A DNA stretch of 64,000 bases from Oligoflexia bacterium (GCA_024229115.1 JAAEST010000104.1:1-64000); one strand, 5' to 3'. Counted from the stretch's first letter, positions 1 through 8,290 are shown. Program-made: numbers and translations. The notes: generated by a model from the letters alone, not told the origin.

Positions 1-1
1 A

Positions 2-1354
2 CTTTACTTAGATCCATTAAATTATTCACATGTCCACTCTCCTGAAGTTAAAAATACCCTTAACTCTTTAAATAAATGTCCAGTAAAGCTAAATGTTACA
101 ACAAAGGGTGAAAGAGAGGCATGTGAAAAGATCTCTTCAAAATACGAAAATCTAGGACATAAAGGCTTTATTTTAAAAGAGCTAGAACTTTTAGGATTTA
201 GCACTTACGACTTTAAGACTCTTTTTAAGGATGAGATTGATCGTCAATTAGATTCTATTTCTTCTAAGGTTTATACTCCTGAAGATATACTCCATCACAA
301 AGAGGAGATCTCTAGAAGTTACTATAAAATACTAGGCCTTCTTGATGAGTTAATCTTGAACTTAAAAAATGCTAATTATATCGAGCTCCTTAAGAGTGTA
401 GAAGTTTTTGATGCAACAATCGAGATACTCTTAAAGTTAACAAATAACTATCGATGTGAAGAAGAATTAATTTTTCACATTAAAAATAAAACATCTACTC
501 TAGAGACACCTCATAAGTTAAGAGTAAGTCTTCTTTTGGCCTTAAGTAATAGTTTAAATAAGAAAAAGATCAATATTAGCTACTTTTGCAAAGTAACTCC
601 AGAATATGGAGTTATATCCAAAGAAATGGCAAAAGTGCTAAAGCATGTTCTTAAAGTCTCTAGAGAAAAGATTTCAAGCATTAACACTGTAATCGATGAT
701 GGTGGAGTAAAACTAAATGGCGAAGGTCTCTATCACCTCTTTATTTCTTTATTTGCACTTAAGTTTGGTACTAAAGGGCATGAGTTTTTAAGTTCGCTAA
801 GCGATGATTTTCAAAGAACAAAGCAAGTCTATGTAAACTGCTTTAAGAATCTAGGTATTACAAAAGAAAACTACACTAAGTTTCAAGAAGGGATTAGCTC
901 TTTTGTGGATTTTAATGATCTACTTGAGCCCCCGAGAGTTGATATTGGGCTTTCTAAGCTTATCAAAGAGGTTAACCTATCAATTCCTTCAAAAGAAGCT
1001 TTATCGATCATAGAAGGGCAAATATGGCTTTTTGGAACAATATTTAGACCAGAGAAGAAGAAAGACTTTATTAAGGAATATGGTAAAAATACACCTCCAT
1101 CCAAACTAATGAGGTTTTTTGTGGCCAACGGGCAATCCAAAGTCTCTGGAATTATGTTTAGTGTTGAAAAATACAGTCTTTATGACAAACAAAGCGATAA
1201 AAGTGTTCCGATCTGGGAGAAGTTCTGTGACTTCAATCCCGTTATCATGAAAGTAGAAGTTTCCCTAGATCCACAAAGATCCCTGGAGGAGAGTATAAAG
1301 CCTGACCAAAAAAGCATCGCTAATTCGATCAGATTTCTTTTTGACACTATTTAG
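2..1354 (+). CDS. Hypothetical protein, 5'-truncated by the window edge
   Basis: The reading frame is open from base 2 to the stop at 1354, about 450 codons. A TTG at 356 could be taken as a start, but the frame upstream of it is open and of the same helical, Lys/Leu/Glu-rich character, so the gene begins before the window. The product is soluble-looking, with no signal peptide or membrane segment in the visible part. I recognise no family. Its last 90 bases overlap the tail of the convergent minus-strand frame that ends at 1265. Confidence 0.6.
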   Translation, partial: LYLDPLNYSHVHSPEVKNTLNSLNKCPVKLNVTTKGEREACEKISSKYENLGHKGFILKELELLGFSTYDFKTLFKDEIDRQLDSISSKVYTPEDILHHKEEISRSYYKILGLLDELILNLKNANYIELLKSVEVFDATIEILLKLTNNYRCEEELIFHIKNKTSTLETPHKLRVSLLLALSNSLNKKKINISYFCKVTPEYGVISKEMAKVLKHVLKVSREKISSINTVIDDGGVKLNGEGLYHLFISLFALKFGTKGHEFLSSLSDDFQRTKQVYVNCFKNLGITKENYTKFQEGISSFVDFNDLLEPPRVDIGLSKLIKEVNLSIPSKEALSIIEGQIWLFGTIFRPEKKKDFIKEYGKNTPPSKLMRFFVANGQSKVSGIMFSVEKYSLYDKQSDKSVPIWEKFCDFNPVIMKVEVSLDPQRSLEESIKPDQKSIANSIRFLFDTI

Positions 1355-1702
1355 AAAAATATGTACGACAGAAAATTGGTCAAGGGCATCATCTTCTTGG
1401 AAAGAAATCAAAAATTTGGCCCCAATGTACAAGCTAAATGTAAAAATACTACATCCTACAATCATTGCTTCATTGAATGTATCAACTTTGTTGAAATATC
1501 CCACTAAATATGGAAAAAGTATAAATATATCTAACAAAATAATAGCGTACCCAAGTACCCCCTACGAGCATCCGCAGTTTGCTACAATAATCCCTAAACC
1601 CATGCCTAGTAGTAAGCCTCCTAGTATATGTACGCTCACATAGCAAAAACCCTTTGTTAAAATAAACATACATTTGCCGATCTTATTTATGAGACTATTC
1701 AT
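1265..1702 (-). pseudogene. Small membrane protein gene interrupted by an in-frame stop
   Basis: An ATG at 1702 overlaps the end of the upstream gene (stop at 1695). It opens a 46-codon hydrophobic frame with a Gly/Leu-rich membrane segment, which ends at a TAG at 1562-1564. The same frame continues without a break to 1265 and encodes two more hydrophobic segments (with LLDIFILFPYLVGYF and MIVGCSIFTFSLYIGA). The continuity suggests one roughly 145-residue, three-span membrane protein broken by a single nonsense codon. Alternatives are two tiny proteins, the second starting at TTG 1537, or stop readthrough. The C-terminal 30 codons run antisense into the convergent gene and may not matter. Confidence 0.45.
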
Positions 1703-1979
1703 ATTTTTCTCCATTCCACGGTTTAACTTCTTTGTAGTTTTTAACTCTCTTACAAAGTCTTAGTTTCACCCTTTCTTCACAATCACTTAAGCTTTCACCA
1801 TGCGAATTTCCACTTAGAAGGGCACATCTAGTTATCTCTCTTGATGCGTATTCTTTTGATATATTTGAGCAATCAAAATGGTGTGTAGCTTTTTTGGTAT
1901 GATCTATTGCCATCCATTTAGCTGATAACATTAGAAAGATCACTGATGAAAAAGTGTAGATGCATTCCTTCGCATTCAT
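1695..1979 (-). CDS. Small membrane-anchored or exported hypothetical protein
   Basis: This 94-residue protein has one hydrophobic N-terminal segment (about residues 8-26). The following soluble tail has four cysteines (in FDCSN, TRCALL, SDCEE and RLCKR), compatible with periplasmic disulfides. Its stop overlaps the ATG of the broken membrane gene downstream, so the two were probably translated together. No family recognised. Confidence 0.5.
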   Translation of the reverse strand: MNAKECIYTFSSVIFLMLSAKWMAIDHTKKATHHFDCSNISKEYASREITRCALLSGNSHGESLSDCEERVKLRLCKRVKNYKEVKPWNGEKYE

Positions 1980-2003
1980 TGAAAATCCTTTTCTTTGTTA
2001 CAT

Positions 2004-2246
2004 TTAAGCTCTTAATTCTTGTGCTTCTAAAACGGACATAGGTCTTGTTAGAGTTTTCTCTCTTTTACTCTTAAGATATTCTTTATGATCGTTAATGATC
2101 TCTTCTTTTCTTTGATTACTTTGCTCACTTGTAACATTTCCACCAACTTGATAAAGACCGATAACTAGTACTTTTTCAGCACTAACATCTTTGATAATGT
2201 TAAAAGTTTGGCTTCCTCTTCTTACTGTAGTTTCGATTAATTTCAT
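2004..2246 (-). CDS. Small hypothetical protein, 80 residues
   Basis: The start at 2246 is preferred over an upstream in-frame ATG at 2276 because AAGGAG lies 6 nt before it. The product is charged and soluble: a beta-rich first half (KLIETTVRRGSQTFNI, then EKVLVIGLYQVGG) and a basic helical second half. A motif C copy sits 56 nt upstream of the start, so it probably belongs with the other motif C genes. No family recognised. Confidence 0.6.
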   Translation of the reverse strand: MKLIETTVRRGSQTFNIIKDVSAEKVLVIGLYQVGGNVTSEQSNQRKEEIINDHKEYLKSKREKTLTRPMSVLEAQELRA

Positions 2247-2302
2247 GTCTTGCTCCTTGTAATTTTTGTTATGCAAGCATGATAGCGAGAATGAGTTGGG
2301 GT

Positions 2303-2322
2303 CTATGAGATATGGCCCATAG
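2303..2322 (-). promoter_or_regulatory. Motif C copy upstream of the 2246 gene
   Basis: Reads CTATGAGATATGGCCCATAG on the plus strand, i.e. CTATGGGCCATATCTCATAG toward the gene starting at 2246. A -10-like TATCAT follows 19 nt after the motif in the direction of transcription. Four related copies lie at 4722, 28166, 28856 and 58095. Confidence 0.6.
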
Positions 2323-2346
2323 CCCCTAAGCGACTGAATTTATTAA

Positions 2347-2772
2347 CTAATATTGGGTAGGATTAGGTAGAAACCTCTTTTCAGTGGGGCTCATCTCATG
2401 AATACTTCTGTAATCCATGTGACTATGCTGATTATAGCAAACTTCCTCTTTAAGATAGTTATCCTTAAAACAATGAGTTTGAGAATCATTATAAGGTTCA
2501 AATTGATAGGTTGAGCACCCCGATGAAACAAGTAAGGCCATAAGAGATAGACCTAAATACCAACTAATATTAACATCATGATATTTTTTCAATAGAGCAT
2601 TTCTAAGAGTAATAATAGCGAGGAAACCGACAAAGAATGTTACCCACATCTTATAAGAACTCATAAGTGTTGGATAAATATTTTGTGACTCCTGGATAAG
2701 GGCGATACTTATCATGTGATTACCGACAATTCCTGCTATTAAAATGCTTAAGACAACAAATAGATACTTCAT
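2347..2772 (-). CDS. Small membrane protein with an internal lipobox-like site
   Basis: The 141-residue product has a signal-like N-terminal segment (residues 1-22), a second hydrophobic span near 43-65 and a third near 72-88 ending in LLVSSGC. Leu-x-x-x-Gly-Cys followed by a polar tail (STYQFEPYN) looks like a lipobox, but it is unusual to find it after two other spans. The C-terminal 50 residues are polar and probably periplasmic. AGGAGG lies just upstream of the ATG. A motif A copy is 42 nt upstream, so it probably belongs with the T4SS-linked regulon; a VirB7-like role is only a guess. Confidence 0.55.
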   Translation of the reverse strand: MKYLFVVLSILIAGIVGNHMISIALIQESQNIYPTLMSSYKMWVTFFVGFLAIITLRNALLKKYHDVNISWYLGLSLMALLVSSGCSTYQFEPYNDSQTHCFKDNYLKEEVCYNQHSHMDYRSIHEMSPTEKRFLPNPTQY

Positions 2773-2814
2773 TATTCCTCCTAAATGTGAGTTCTTTAAA
2801 TTTAAATTACCTAC

Positions 2815-2866
2815 CTACTCAATCGCACAATCCCAAGGAGAAGCTTTAAAAACTACGATTGAGTAG
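2815..2866. promoter_or_regulatory. Divergent pair of motif A elements
   Basis: CTACTCAATCG at 2815-2825 and CGATTGAGTAG at 2856-2866 are the same 11-mer in opposite orientations. Each points outward toward its own gene (minus strand, start 2772; plus strand, ssb start 2957). A second pair with the same arrangement is at 21772/21820. Confidence 0.65.
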
Positions 2867-2873
2867 GTGCTAC

Positions 2874-2906
2874 TTGACCAAGTATGTCAAATAGTGTATA
2901 CTGTTT
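2874..2906 (+). promoter_or_regulatory. ssb promoter with motif B
   Basis: TTGACC (2874-2879), a 17-nt spacer and TATACT (2897-2902) form a near-consensus sigma-70 promoter. The -10 is embedded in ATAGTGTATACTGTT (2891-2905), a 15-mer that recurs exactly before the RecE-type gene and the gene at 58268. The shared bases outside the hexamer suggest an operator overlapping the promoter. Confidence 0.7.
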
Positions 2907-2956
2907 AATGTATTGATAAGAAACCTAACTTTGGTACTTATCAAAAAGGAGAAATC

Positions 2957-3379
2957 ATGAGTGGAATTAACAAAGTAATCTTAATTGGAAGACTTGGTGG
3001 TGATCCAGAATTAAAGTACACGCCAGGCGGAACAGCCGTTGCAAACTTTTCTTTAGCAACTTCAGAAACGTGGACTGACAAACAGGGGCAAAAACAAGAA
3101 AAAACAGAATGGCACAGAGTCGTAGTTTGGGGAAAACTTGCTGAACTTTGTAATCAGTATCTTGCCAAGGGAAGACAGGCCTATCTTGAAGGTTCACTTC
3201 AAACAAGATCATGGGAAGATAACGACGGTAAGAAAAAATACACTACAGAAATTGTTGCTAAAACTATCCAATTTCTTGGCGGAAATTCTCAATCTAGCGG
3301 ATCAAACGATTCAGGCCCAGATGAAGATTATTCAATGGATACAGATAGTAATTTTACAAGCGATGATATCCCGTTCTAA
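2957..3379 (+). CDS. ssb: Single-stranded DNA-binding protein
   Basis: A 140-residue SSB. The N-terminal OB fold (about residues 4-106) carries the usual landmarks: [34 protein letters not shown] and [12 protein letters not shown] short Ser/Asn/Asp-rich linker leads to the acidic tip DDIPF, which in this family binds partner enzymes such as RecJ and other repair proteins. Ordinary bacterial SSBs are somewhat longer; the short linker suits a mobile-element copy. AAAGGAG precedes the ATG. The gene has both a motif A copy and a motif B promoter upstream, linking it to the transfer operons and to the nuclease genes. SSBs are often carried by conjugative elements to protect the transferred strand. 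Confidence 0.95.
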   Translation: MSGINKVILIGRLGGDPELKYTPGGTAVANFSLATSETWTDKQGQKQEKTEWHRVVVWGKLAELCNQYLAKGRQAYLEGSLQTRSWEDNDGKKKYTTEIVAKTIQFLGGNSQSSGSNDSGPDEDYSMDTDSNFTSDDIPF

Positions 3380-3428
3380 CAGGTGTTAGTTAAATTCTGT
3401 TAAATAGATAAATCTAGGTGGGGAGCTT

Positions 3429-4274
3429 ATGGGAAGTATGATGATCAAATATTCATTTAATATCACCTCAAAGCTCCTCAACATTTCTATCTTTAGGGTA
3501 AAAATCTATCAAATTCTTATTGCTCTTTTTGGATATGCTCTTTTAGAAAAATATACTCTAAGTACCTATGACTTTAATAACGAGTATGTAGTATTGTATT
3601 CGTCTTTACTGACCTTAATTATTTTAAAAAGATTTTTTAGTGTCTTTTTTATAATTTCCTATTTTGTCTCTCTAGCTAGTCTCTTTGGTATTCATCACTA
3701 TTTTAAATTTTCATTTATCGAAAAGATAAACTACGATCACCTACTCCTAGCAACTGAAGTCTTTTGTTCTCTAGTTGAGATCTTTATTTTTAACAAAAAA
3801 AGCAGGAGAGGATCAATTGATCCAAGGGAATATGCTAATATTTTAAAAATTTATCAAAGGAATCCTTCAAAAGCAGGATATCGCTTTGAAAAACTTGCAA
3901 ATAAATATTTTAACGGGATCTATCAAATATCTAGGCACGCCGAAGAAGTTAGAGAATCTGGAGAATATCCTAAGGCCCTAAGAATGGGCGGTGGAGATAA
4001 GGGAGTAGACTTAATTGCCTCTGATCAAGACAATATTTATATTATTCAAGTAAAGCTGAAGGGCAGGGGAAATAAGGTAAAGGGAGATGATATTGCTAAA
4101 ACTTCTGTTGTAAGTGATATTTTTCGCACTCACTATCAATCCATTGGTGATAATAGAGAAGTCGTCCCTCTACTTTTTACTAATGGACATCTTGATTCTA
4201 CGGCCAAAAGTTTTGTTAAAACTCATAAGGTTAGAGTAATTGATTCAGATAAATTTACTGCACTTATGACTTAA
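3429..4274 (+). CDS. Membrane-anchored Mrr-type restriction endonuclease-like protein
   Basis: The N-terminal 120 residues hold about four hydrophobic segments. The C-terminal part (about residues 148-275) matches the Mrr/PD-(D/E)XK nuclease fold: GYRFEKLANKYF (Glu154), then GGGDKGVDLI (Asp194) and IIQVKLKG (Gln207, Lys209), the D...QxK form typical of Mrr-like enzymes. Family members cleave DNA, often modified DNA. Membrane-anchored versions occur in phage- and plasmid-defence settings, but the target here is unknown. It lies 49 nt after ssb and may share its transcript. Start ATG 3429 has GGTGGGGAG upstream. Confidence 0.75.
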   Translation: MGSMMIKYSFNITSKLLNISIFRVKIYQILIALFGYALLEKYTLSTYDFNNEYVVLYSSLLTLIILKRFFSVFFIISYFVSLASLFGIHHYFKFSFIEKINYDHLLLATEVFCSLVEIFIFNKKSRRGSIDPREYANILKIYQRNPSKAGYRFEKLANKYFNGIYQISRHAEEVRESGEYPKALRMGGGDKGVDLIASDQDNIYIIQVKLKGRGNKVKGDDIAKTSVVSDIFRTHYQSIGDNREVVPLLFTNGHLDSTAKSFVKTHKVRVIDSDKFTALMT

Positions 4275-4275
4275 G

Positions 4276-4309
4276 TAGGTTAGACCTCACCAGAGGAGAA
4301 TCTAACCTA
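4276..4309. terminator. Inverted repeat between convergent genes
   Basis: TAGGTTAGA (4276-4284) and TCTAACCTA (4301-4309) form a perfect 9-bp stem with a 16-nt loop, between the stops of the Mrr-like gene (4274) and the convergent gene (4325). A bidirectional terminator is likely, although there is no long T-run. Confidence 0.5.
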
Positions 4310-4324
4310 TTTCTATGGACTTTA

Positions 4325-4660
4325 TTACTTCTCATTTAAATTTGGATTCTCGCACTTTGTTTCGATATGAATTGAAATTACAGAAGACATGCTAAGAAAC
4401 TCAAAAACGGCAAATACCAAAGTCGCCACTATCGCTCTTGTCTCTAAATAACCAAATCTGACAAGAAGAATAACTGTCAAGAGAACTACTGTTAGTGACA
4501 ACAATTCTATTAAATTTTTATCACTTTGATAGTCTGGTTTAAGCAGTTTAGTAATAGTTCTAAAAATTAATTTTAAACACCAGTGTAAAACCTCAAGAGC
4601 GATCAAAAAGAGAACTGAGTATCCAACGCCATAAATAAACTGTATCTGCGATAATTCCAT
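4325..4660 (-). CDS. Small multi-span membrane protein
   Basis: The 111-residue product has three hydrophobic segments (about 10-35, 50-68 and 74-95) separated by short basic loops, with a polar C-terminus (ETKCENPNLNEK). No family recognised. TGGAGGAAGT provides a strong ribosome site before ATG 4660. A motif C copy lies 61 nt upstream, so it may be coregulated with the other motif C genes, several of which also encode membrane proteins. Confidence 0.6.
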   Translation of the reverse strand: MELSQIQFIYGVGYSVLFLIALEVLHWCLKLIFRTITKLLKPDYQSDKNLIELLSLTVVLLTVILLVRFGYLETRAIVATLVFAVFEFLSMSSVISIHIETKCENPNLNEK

Positions 4661-4721
4661 ACTTCCTCCAAAGTTATGTAAATTAATTTCTTTACTTACT
4701 CTAGAGCACTAAAATATAGCT

Positions 4722-4751
4722 CTATGAGATCTGGCCCATAGTTATGGGCCA
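4722..4751 (-). promoter_or_regulatory. Motif C copy with an extra inverted half
   Basis: CTATGAGATCTGGCCCATAG (4722-4741) is the motif C element directed at the gene starting at 4660, with TAGAGT 19 nt downstream as a possible -10. The half TGGCCCATA is repeated inverted at once, giving TGGCCCATAGTTATGGGCCA (4732-4751). That near-perfect palindrome could be a second binding site or the terminator hairpin of the operon ending at 4815. Confidence 0.55.
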
Positions 4752-4814
4752 TTGTGAATTTCTCGAACAAGCGTTACTAACTGACTGTTATTATTGAAAT
4801 GTAGTGAATAAAGT

Positions 4815-5447
4815 TTAATAATATGCCTTGTCGGGTAGGTTATTTTGAAAACTTGGTTCACTCTTTTTAGATTCTTGAAGTTTATTTAACTTATCAACCA
4901 CCTGGTTAACAACATTTGGAATCACTTCGTTAAGTTCTTTTTTAATCACTTCTAAGGTATCCCTATTTACCACTCCAAGCTCTTGCTTAATCTTCCAGTT
5001 TACTTCTTTCATAATATTTTTTCTAAGTGAGCTTTTAAACTTCTTTGTCTTAATTCTTCCAAGCTTCTTATCAATTGATCCTTTTAATTCTTCAAATTTC
5101 TTAATGACAACTTTTCTAATAACTCTTTGATAGATAGCATATCTTCTTTTTGATTCTTCAAAGAATTTAACCATATCATCACTCGTTTTTTTAGATGCCT
5201 CATTGATTTGGTCTTCTACCTCTTGCTTACTTACATAATCCCTGGTTGACATAAGATCGTAGCTTAGTGCGAGAGCACAGAGGCCTGCTGAAATACTTTT
5301 AGCGTCTTTTTTATCTTTACTTAGTCCCATCACTACCCCAGTGGCCACAGCACAGCTTAAACCACCCTTTACGCCTTTATAATCAAAAATAGAGGCATGG
5401 GCACTCATTAGACATATAGATAAAAGTAATACTGATAACTTCTTCAT
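4815..5447 (-). CDS. Exported hypothetical protein with coiled-coil tail
   Basis: A 210-residue protein with a signal peptide (MKKLSVLLLSICLMSAHAS). A small-residue, weakly hydrophobic stretch follows (about 28-65, rich in Gly/Ala/Ser), then a long charged helical region (about 70-195) likely to form a coiled coil. It is the last gene of the minus-strand operon that begins at 14229 and carries the T4SS core, so a role in the periplasmic part of the transfer machine is plausible but unproven. No family recognised. Confidence 0.6.
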   Translation of the reverse strand: MKKLSVLLLSICLMSAHASIFDYKGVKGGLSCAVATGVVMGLSKDKKDAKSISAGLCALALSYDLMSTRDYVSKQEVEDQINEASKKTSDDMVKFFEESKRRYAIYQRVIRKVVIKKFEELKGSIDKKLGRIKTKKFKSSLRKNIMKEVNWKIKQELGVVNRDTLEVIKKELNEVIPNVVNQVVDKLNKLQESKKSEPSFQNNLPDKAYY

Positions 5448-5459
5448 ATAACTTCCTTG

Positions 5460-6002
5460 TTAGAGTCTTCTTCCGTAAAGCTTTTCACAAACTTTTTTAG
5501 AAATTTGATATGGCTTCTTTTGGAAGTTATAGCCTCCAAAAGAACATGACTTAGTTTTTTCATGACACTTATTCTGATCACTTCCAGTTTTTTCCATACA
5601 CTGAGAGACTTCTCTAAGGCATCTTGAAGCTTCTTCCATCTTCTCTTGAGGATCTCCCACTAAATAGCAGCCTCTAGTACCCCATTCAAAAAAGATACGA
5701 TATAGATAGCCCCCTATTAGGGATTCATGTCTATATAGAAGATCAGTATCAAATCCTGGATAATGCATTCTTTGAGCGTTAATAAGGCTTCTTACATGGG
5801 GAGAACTTGGGTTCTCTCTTTGTTCCTTTAGGATCTGAACGTAAAGATTATTTTGCTCTACAGGATTAAAACTATACCTAGAAGAGAGTACTCCATTTTC
5901 AATATCCTGAGGACTCAGGCCATTTGGATAGCGCTCACTTTTAGAGTAAGAATGATTAGATAGAGCAAGAAGTAAAATGCTCGTTAAAAACACTCTTTTC
6001 AT
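5460..6002 (-). CDS. Exported Cys-rich hypothetical protein
   Basis: The 180-residue product has a signal peptide (MKRVFLTSILLLALSNHSYS) and a C-terminal half with six cysteines (RGCYLV, SRCLREVSQCME, NKCHEKTKSCSFGG, KKVCEK), spaced as in disulfide-stabilised periplasmic proteins. The middle has aromatic and Arg/Tyr-rich stretches. It is packed between two other exported genes (12 nt and 0 nt away) in the T4SS core operon. No family recognised. Confidence 0.6.
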   Translation of the reverse strand: MKRVFLTSILLLALSNHSYSKSERYPNGLSPQDIENGVLSSRYSFNPVEQNNLYVQILKEQRENPSSPHVRSLINAQRMHYPGFDTDLLYRHESLIGGYLYRIFFEWGTRGCYLVGDPQEKMEEASRCLREVSQCMEKTGSDQNKCHEKTKSCSFGGYNFQKKPYQISKKVCEKLYGRRL

Positions 6003-6461
6003 TTAATCTCCAATAAGAAGACCGCTTCCAGCCTTTCTTGGTATAACTCTAAGGTGTTCAAAATCAATTGATCCATCTGGATTCACTTTTCCAGGGACAA
6101 CTTCATAATCGTAATAAAAACGTCCTTGCGGGTCTTCACTAGTATTATGAGCATCTTGCCTTTGATATTGTCTGAGAGTGTTTAAAAGCTTCTTTTTATC
6201 TTCTCTTTCTTTTTGAGCATAAGAAGACTCAAGGTACTTATCTCCAAAATGAGCAATCACCCCGCCAATTAGGCAACTCGTGGCTGCAAACTGAGCGTGT
6301 CCCAAAGAATCAAGATCACTATTTGCATTTGAAGAGTATACATACCCAATAGTTGCACCTACCCCACAACCCTTAAGGTTAGTAGAGGAAAATATTGAGG
6401 ACCAATTTGCATTAATACTGATACTCAAAAGTAGTGTTACGAATAGACCAATTTTTTTCAT
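6003..6461 (-). CDS. Exported hypothetical protein with glycine-rich hydrophobic region
   Basis: The 152-residue product starts with a signal peptide (MKKIGLFVTLLLSISINANW). A Gly/Ala-rich region with two cysteines (KGCGVGATIGYVYS, TSCLIGGVIAHFG) follows, resembling in layout the similar stretch of the exported protein at 4815-5447. The tail is polar. The two genes may be distant relatives or share a membrane-inserting segment. Part of the T4SS core operon; function unknown. Confidence 0.6.
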   Translation of the reverse strand: MKKIGLFVTLLLSISINANWSSIFSSTNLKGCGVGATIGYVYSSNANSDLDSLGHAQFAATSCLIGGVIAHFGDKYLESSYAQKEREDKKKLLNTLRQYQRQDAHNTSEDPQGRFYYDYEVVPGKVNPDGSIDFEHLRVIPRKAGSGLLIGD

Positions 6462-6473
6462 GGTTCCTCCTAA

Positions 6474-7175
6474 TTATTCCAACTCATATTTAATAAAAAA
6501 GTTCTTCTTTCTAAGAAAATCAAATTCATCTCGTGACAAATATCGAGATGAAGAATCTAAGACGTAGAAACCGTCTCTATTTTTCGAATCAGAGCTTCCT
6601 GCTATGATCTTGTATGTTAACTGCCTATGTCCCCACAGATCTTTCTTAAGCTCTCCTTGGTCTGCTTGGTACTCTCCATAAACATTCACGGTATAGATTA
6701 AATGACCAGGATCAACTACGGGCTCACCAATGGCCACAATATTAAACCTATATGAAAGCCCACTTCTTTTGTTTGCAACATAGTCATCATGAGAATGGAT
6801 GAATTTAAGCTTATTTTTTGTAAGCTCTTCTCCTATAGAATAGTGCATGGCCTCTTTAAATGACTCAGAAAGAGCAACATTAGACTGACCAATTCGATTA
6901 TCTAGACCTACTTTGAAATTTTTTAGTTTTAAGTCTTCTGTAAGAGATACGTAGTGAGAAATAAAATTAAGAAATTGATTATTATTTGAATAGGATGAAA
7001 TACCTGGAAGGTACTCAATAAATGGTTGTACTCCTTTAACCTTAGTCGGAATACATCTCGCCTGCGTCTTTTTTCCTACCCATGACTTTGCACTAAAAAA
7101 TAGCCCTACACAAAGTGCAATCAATAAAACGTAGTGGGAGACTACAAGTGAAAATTGTTCGTTGTCTTTATTCAT
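6474..7175 (-). CDS. Single-span membrane protein of the T4SS operon, VirB8-like topology
   Basis: The 233-residue product has a short cytoplasmic N-terminus, one membrane span (about residues 11-29) and a periplasmic domain of about 200 residues. This is the layout and size of VirB8/TraE-type T4SS proteins, but I see no firm sequence match, and a better VirB8 candidate lies upstream at 11261-11929. Its ATG overlaps the stop of the sigma-like gene, indicating coupled translation. It may be a second periplasmic assembly factor of the channel. Confidence 0.5.
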   Translation of the reverse strand: MNKDNEQFSLVVSHYVLLIALCVGLFFSAKSWVGKKTQARCIPTKVKGVQPFIEYLPGISSYSNNNQFLNFISHYVSLTEDLKLKNFKVGLDNRIGQSNVALSESFKEAMHYSIGEELTKNKLKFIHSHDDYVANKRSGLSYRFNIVAIGEPVVDPGHLIYTVNVYGEYQADQGELKKDLWGHRQLTYKIIAGSSDSKNRDGFYVLDSSSRYLSRDEFDFLRKKNFFIKYELE

Positions 7176-8290
7176 CCTACTGCCTTTTGATAGTTATCAA
7201 TTTCAATATTTAGGTTTCTTAAGCAATCTTCTTTAAATATTTGAAACTCTTCTTCGTAGAAATCGAACTGATCTTCATACTCATCTTGGAGCATCTTCTT
7301 TTCACAATAAACTCTTTGAAGAATGTACTTTTGGGTTTCTCTATCTTTTGGCTTTAGTAAATTTTTGAAGACATCAAGCTTTATATCAGCCAGTTCAATG
7401 TCGGTTCTTTCTTCAAGAAAAAGAGTTTCGTCGATATGCTCAACTTTGGTCTTTCTACTTGGAGCATCAAGACCTCTTTCTCTTTGCCACCTAATAGAAT
7501 CAATAGCGTTGTAATCAAGCTTTCTTTGAAAGAATGATATAAAAAAGAACTCCAGTGTCTTTTTTGTCTTGGCACCTTCATAATTTACTTTCCCAATTTT
7601 TCCTTCGTATTCTGAAATATCGAATCGATCCAGCGTGCTATAAAAGAAGGAAACGGCGTCTCCACCAATATCATCTCCAATTTCAGAAAAAATCCCCTTT
7701 CCTGAATTTAGTTTTCTTGAATATTTAAAATATTCATTTCTTGTTTTGATAATTAGTTTTGCTTCTGCCTTCCCAAGCCTCTCCTCAAGAATAGCTTTAA
7801 TAGTTGAGTCTTTTGGATCTAAGAACTTTTCTTTTAAAGTGTTGTTGGAGGTATACTTTTTTTTCTTCGAAAAAAAGTCTTCATACTCTTTTTGCAGAAT
7901 GTAAGGTAAATCAACCTCGTTTGCTTTGAATTCTTTTAATCCAAGCAATTTGAAAGCCTTACTTTTTGTTTTCGGATGAATATTTTCATTAATTGCTAAG
8001 AATTTAGATAACGAGAATCTATGTTCAAAATCACCATAATCAACGAAAAAGTTTGGAATATGTTGAGTTGCCTGTCTCATCTCATATTGCTCAAGGATTC
8101 TCATCTGAATCATCTTTCTTTTATATGCTCGAATAGAAGGTTTTAAGCAGTATTTTATAATTCTCTCCCTTTGAGTTTTTGTAAGCTTCTTAGTTGGAGG
8201 AGACTGAATCTCTTGACAGTGAAGCCTTTTAGCGTGATGTCCCTCTCTTAAAAATAATCCCGATCCTTGGTCTTTAAATTGATTTTCCAT
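7172..8290 (-). CDS. Putative divergent sigma-70-family factor encoded in the T4SS operon
   Basis: The 372-residue soluble protein has a stretch resembling sigma region 2: DDIGGDAVSFFYSTLDRFD, then KTLEFFFISFFQRKL, then IDSIRWQRERG, followed by a HIDE acidic patch as in the linker of many sigma factors. About 60 residues later, LKPKDRETQKYILQRVYCEKK and a final ECLRNL-like helix (EDCLRNL) recall region 4. The first 150 residues are basic and unrecognised. If real, it would direct RNA polymerase to special promoters, and the repeated motif A before the transfer operons is the obvious candidate. The similarity is judged by eye and is remote; a structural protein with chance resemblance is possible. 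Confidence 0.4.
   Translation of the reverse strand: MENQFKDQGSGLFLREGHHAKRLHCQEIQSPPTKKLTKTQRERIIKYCLKPSIRAYKRKMIQMRILEQYEMRQATQHIPNFFVDYGDFEHRFSLSKFLAINENIHPKTKSKAFKLLGLKEFKANEVDLPYILQKEYEDFFSKKKKYTSNNTLKEKFLDPKDSTIKAILEERLGKAEAKLIIKTRNEYFKYSRKLNSGKGIFSEIGDDIGGDAVSFFYSTLDRFDISEYEGKIGKVNYEGAKTKKTLEFFFISFFQRKLDYNAIDSIRWQRERGLDAPSRKTKVEHIDETLFLEERTDIELADIKLDVFKNLLKPKDRETQKYILQRVYCEKKMLQDEYEDQFDFYEEEFQIFKEDCLRNLNIEIDNYQKAVG

Noticed and set aside
356-1354. Taking TTG 356 as the true start of the first gene
   Set aside because: The frame is open to base 2 with similar protein-like composition, so the gene is truncated by the window edge.
1341-1643. 100-codon plus-strand frame after the first gene
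   Set aside because: No ribosome site; antisense to the hydrophobic minus-strand frame, which has coherent membrane segments.
2891-2905. Calling motif B a LexA box
   Set aside because: It does not match the described Bdellovibrio LexA site (TTACN3GTAA) or the gamma-proteobacterial CTGT-N8-ACAG; no LexA gene is in the window.
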